The translations under genes were made by a program, and so were the position numbers. Below are positions 44,379 through 46,478 of a stretch of 46,478 nucleotides of DNA, one piece after another. The stretch's first letter is position 1. Each line of letters opens with the position of its first letter. The stretch lies in contig JBNKLG010000010.1 of assembly GCA_050292235.1 (NCBI GenBank), positions 1 to 46,478 of the forward strand, written 5' to 3'. The notes beneath the pieces were generated by a model. The model was not told the origin of the DNA. It searched no databases and was given only the letters and a program-made list of their open reading frames with translations. This DNA is from JBNKLG01 sp050292235 (GTDB taxonomy: Bacteria > Pseudomonadota > Gammaproteobacteria > Chromatiales > Chromatiaceae).

Positions 44379-45881
44379 TCACATCAACCGTTTACGTTCG
44401 TTGGAGGGTGGAATGGATAAAGACTCACGGTATTTGGCCACAGTCCGGCGCGCCACCTGGATGCCCTGGCCATCCAGGATGGTCGCCAGCTTGCTGTCGC
44501 TCAGGGGTTTTTGTGGATTCTCCGCCGCCACCAGTTTTTTGATCAGGGCGCGGATGGCCGTTGCCGAGCATTCGCCGCCACCCGAGGTACTTACATGGCT
44601 GGAGAAGAAGTATTTGAACTCAAAAGTGCCCCGTGGGGTGTGCATGTATTTGTTGGTCGTTACCCGGGAGATGGTGGATTCGTGCATCTCCAGCCGCTCG
44701 GCCACATCACGTAGTACCAGGGGTTTCATGGCCTCTTCACCATAATCGAAAAAGGCGCGCTGCAGCTCGACAATGGTGGTCGCCACCCGTAGCAGGGTCT
44801 CATTGCGGCTGTGCAGGCTCTTCAGCAGCCAGCGTGCCTCCTGCAGGTTGTTGCGCAGGAAAGCGTTGTCATCGCTTTGATCGGCCCGGCGTACCAGGCT
44901 GGCATAGTTGGTGTTGATTCTCAGCCGGGGCACCGCCTCGGGGTTGAGTTCCACATGCCAGTTGCCGGAGCGGCGGGTCACCAGCACATCGGGGATGATG
45001 TACTCCGGGGTGGTCGTCACTACCTGTACCCCGGGGCGGGGATAGAGGGTGCGGATCAGCTGCATCACCTCGATGAGCTGATTGTCGTCCAGCTTGAGAC
45101 GGCGCTTGATCTGGGTATGATTCTGGTCAGCCAGCAGGGAGAAGTGATCCTCCAGCAGAGAGAGGGCGGCGTTCCGCATCGGCGTCTCTTCCGGCAGCTG
45201 GCGCATTTGTAGAACCAGACACTCCTGCAGATCCCGCGCACCGACCCCTGGTGGATCGAATTGCTGCACCTGCCCCAGGACCGCCTCCATATCTTCGATA
45301 TCGACTTCGCTGCCATCTCTTTCCAGCCCCAGGCGGATCTCTTCCAGCGCCATGGAGAGGTAGCCATCGTCATCAATGGCGTCCAGCAGGGCCTGAGCGA
45401 TGACACGGTCGCTATCGCAGAGGCGGGTCAGGTTCAATTGCCATGCCAGATGGTCCTGCAGATTCTGCTCTTTGGCACGATGGGACAGAAAATCGCCTTC
45501 GCCATCTTCGCCGCCGCTCCCTCCGTCTCGAACCCGGGCCGGAGGCGCTTCATAGACGGCATCCCAATCCGCGTCGACGGGCAGTTCGTCGGGCATCTGC
45601 TCATTGTCGGCACGAATTTCGGTTTCCGCCGTGCTTGTGCTGCTTGGCGTTTCAACCACTGAGGTCTGGTCCAGGGGGGAGGGGCTCTCAGCATCCATGG
45701 AAGCGCTGTCTGATTCCTGACCGCCCTCTTCCAGCTCCAGCATGGGGTTGGATTCCACTGCCTCCTGTAGTTCACCCTGGAGATCCAGCACAGAGAGTTG
45801 TAACAGACGAATCGCCTGTTGCAACTGTGGCGTCATGGTGAGTTGTTGACCGAGTCGAAGCTGGAGGGATTGCTTCATCAA
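44379..45881 (-). CDS. rpoN: RNA polymerase sigma-54 factor
   Basis: Alternative sigma factor of 500 residues that recognises -24/-12 promoters and needs AAA+ activators. Region I at the N terminus is MKQSLQLRLGQQLTMTPQLQQAIRLLQLS, region II is acidic (about 55-130), the core-binding part has PPGVGARDLQECL, and the DNA-binding RpoN box ARRTVAKYRE is at 477-486. Either of two adjacent ATGs may be the start. It sits between lptB and hpf. A target, glnK-amtB, is likely within this same window. Confidence 0.98.
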   Translation of the reverse strand: MMKQSLQLRLGQQLTMTPQLQQAIRLLQLSVLDLQGELQEAVESNPMLELEEGGQESDSASMDAESPSPLDQTSVVETPSSTSTAETEIRADNEQMPDELPVDADWDAVYEAPPARVRDGGSGGEDGEGDFLSHRAKEQNLQDHLAWQLNLTRLCDSDRVIAQALLDAIDDDGYLSMALEEIRLGLERDGSEVDIEDMEAVLGQVQQFDPPGVGARDLQECLVLQMRQLPEETPMRNAALSLLEDHFSLLADQNHTQIKRRLKLDDNQLIEVMQLIRTLYPRPGVQVVTTTPEYIIPDVLVTRRSGNWHVELNPEAVPRLRINTNYASLVRRADQSDDNAFLRNNLQEARWLLKSLHSRNETLLRVATTIVELQRAFFDYGEEAMKPLVLRDVAERLEMHESTISRVTTNKYMHTPRGTFEFKYFFSSHVSTSGGGECSATAIRALIKKLVAAENPQKPLSDSKLATILDGQGIQVARRTVAKYRESLSIPPSNERKRLM

Positions 45882-45962
45882 ATAGGCTTGTCTGTGATTG
45901 GTACGTTATTTGTATATAGAGTTTGCTGATACTTAAAGTTTAGCCGATTTTTTCGGTTTGAC

Positions 45963-46478
45963 TCACATCTTGAAATGCTCGCCCAAATAAACCGCCCGTA
46001 CCTGATCATTTTCCAAAATGGTCTCTGGACTGCCTTCAGCCAGCACTTTGCCTTCGCTGACGATATAGGCCTTATCGCAAATCCCCAGGGTTTCCCGTAC
46101 GTTATGGTCGGTCACCAGAATGCCGATATCGCGCCCCGCCAGCCCCTGTATGATGCGCTGAATCTCCACCACAGAGATGGGGTCAACCCCAGCAAAAGGC
46201 TCGTCCAGCAGCATGAATTTCGGCTCCACCGCCAGGGCTCTGGCAATTTCCAATCGGCGGCGCTCACCGCCGGAGAGGCTCATGGCCAGACTATCGGCCA
46301 GATGGCCGATGCCCAGCTCTTCCAGCAGATTCATGCTGCGCTGACGGCGCTCACGGGTGCTGAGCTCGGAGCGGGTCTCCAGGATGGCCAGAATATTATC
46401 CCGGGCACTGAGCTTGCGGAATATGGAAGGCTCCTGGGCCAAATAACTCAATCCCCGGCGGGCTCGGGCATGCATGGG
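45963..46478 (-). CDS. lptB: LPS export ABC ATPase LptB (partial)
   Basis: C-terminal part of the ATPase that powers lipopolysaccharide transport with LptFG. The frame is open to the window edge, so the start and the Walker A motif lie beyond it. Visible are the Q-loop region YLAQEPSIFRKLSARDNI, signature LSGGERRRLEIARALA, Walker B MLLDEPFAGVDP, the switch histidine in ILVTDHNVRETL, and the family end VYLGEHFKM. The order lptB-rpoN-hpf-ptsN is standard. Confidence 0.97.
   Translation of the reverse strand, partial: PMHARARRGLSYLAQEPSIFRKLSARDNILAILETRSELSTRERRQRSMNLLEELGIGHLADSLAMSLSGGERRRLEIARALAVEPKFMLLDEPFAGVDPISVVEIQRIIQGLAGRDIGILVTDHNVRETLGICDKAYIVSEGKVLAEGSPETILENDQVRAVYLGEHFKM

Overview
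The window looks like chromosome of a marine or halophilic gammaproteobacterium. This rests on the short-HPF/PtsN/HPr-kinase-like cluster behind rpoN and lptB, the ubiK-comM pair, glnK-amtB, a two-subunit glycine decarboxylase, and a complete ectoine operon with its MarR regulator. I cannot name the genus. No rRNA, tRNA, CRISPR array, transposase or integrase was seen.

Layout. 1-4.8 kb: leftward glycine cleavage operon gcvT-gcvH-gcvPA-gcvPB with dgkA behind it. 5.0-8.5 kb: rightward pair of a PhnD-like solute-binding protein and a membrane GGDEF/EAL protein. 8.4-12.1 kb: metH, leftward. 12.3-17.0 kb: rightward four-gene envelope module (membrane-anchored helical protein, secreted vWA protein, ABC ATPase, FtsX-like permease) that resembles parts of the type VI secretion threonine-phosphorylation machinery but has no kinase. 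17.0-24.0 kb: cell wall hydrolase, membrane-anchored GH3 glycosidase, Crp/Fnr regulator with a DUF2892 protein, a large SF1 helicase with a nuclease-like region, and a GbsR-type regulator.

24.3-30.5 kb is an AT-richer accessory island and the most interesting part. It holds a leftward set of LuxR-type regulator, HlyD-type fusion protein and C39-peptidase ABC exporter, plus two small peptide genes with matching double-glycine-type leaders. One encodes a His/Cys-rich peptide. The other encodes a peptide built of 13-residue GSNYYSSNNGYRV repeats. Between them lies a decayed second copy of the fusion-protein and regulator genes, evidence of an old segmental duplication. No modification enzyme, immunity gene or outer membrane channel was recognised, so this is an unassigned microcin-like or secreted-peptide system.

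30.7-37.4 kb returns to housekeeping genes: amtB and glnK (with candidate sigma-54 and NtrC sites), ubiK, comM, and ectR-ectA-ectB-ectC in one overlapping operon. 37.7-43.0 kb: a FIST protein translationally coupled to a 1364-residue GAF-PAS5-GGDEF-EAL-CZB protein. 42.9 kb to the end: leftward lptB (partial), rpoN, hpf, ptsN and a short hprK-like gene.

Recurring themes are c-di-GMP signalling coupled to unusual sensors, nitrogen and PTS-Ntr control, and osmoadaptation.
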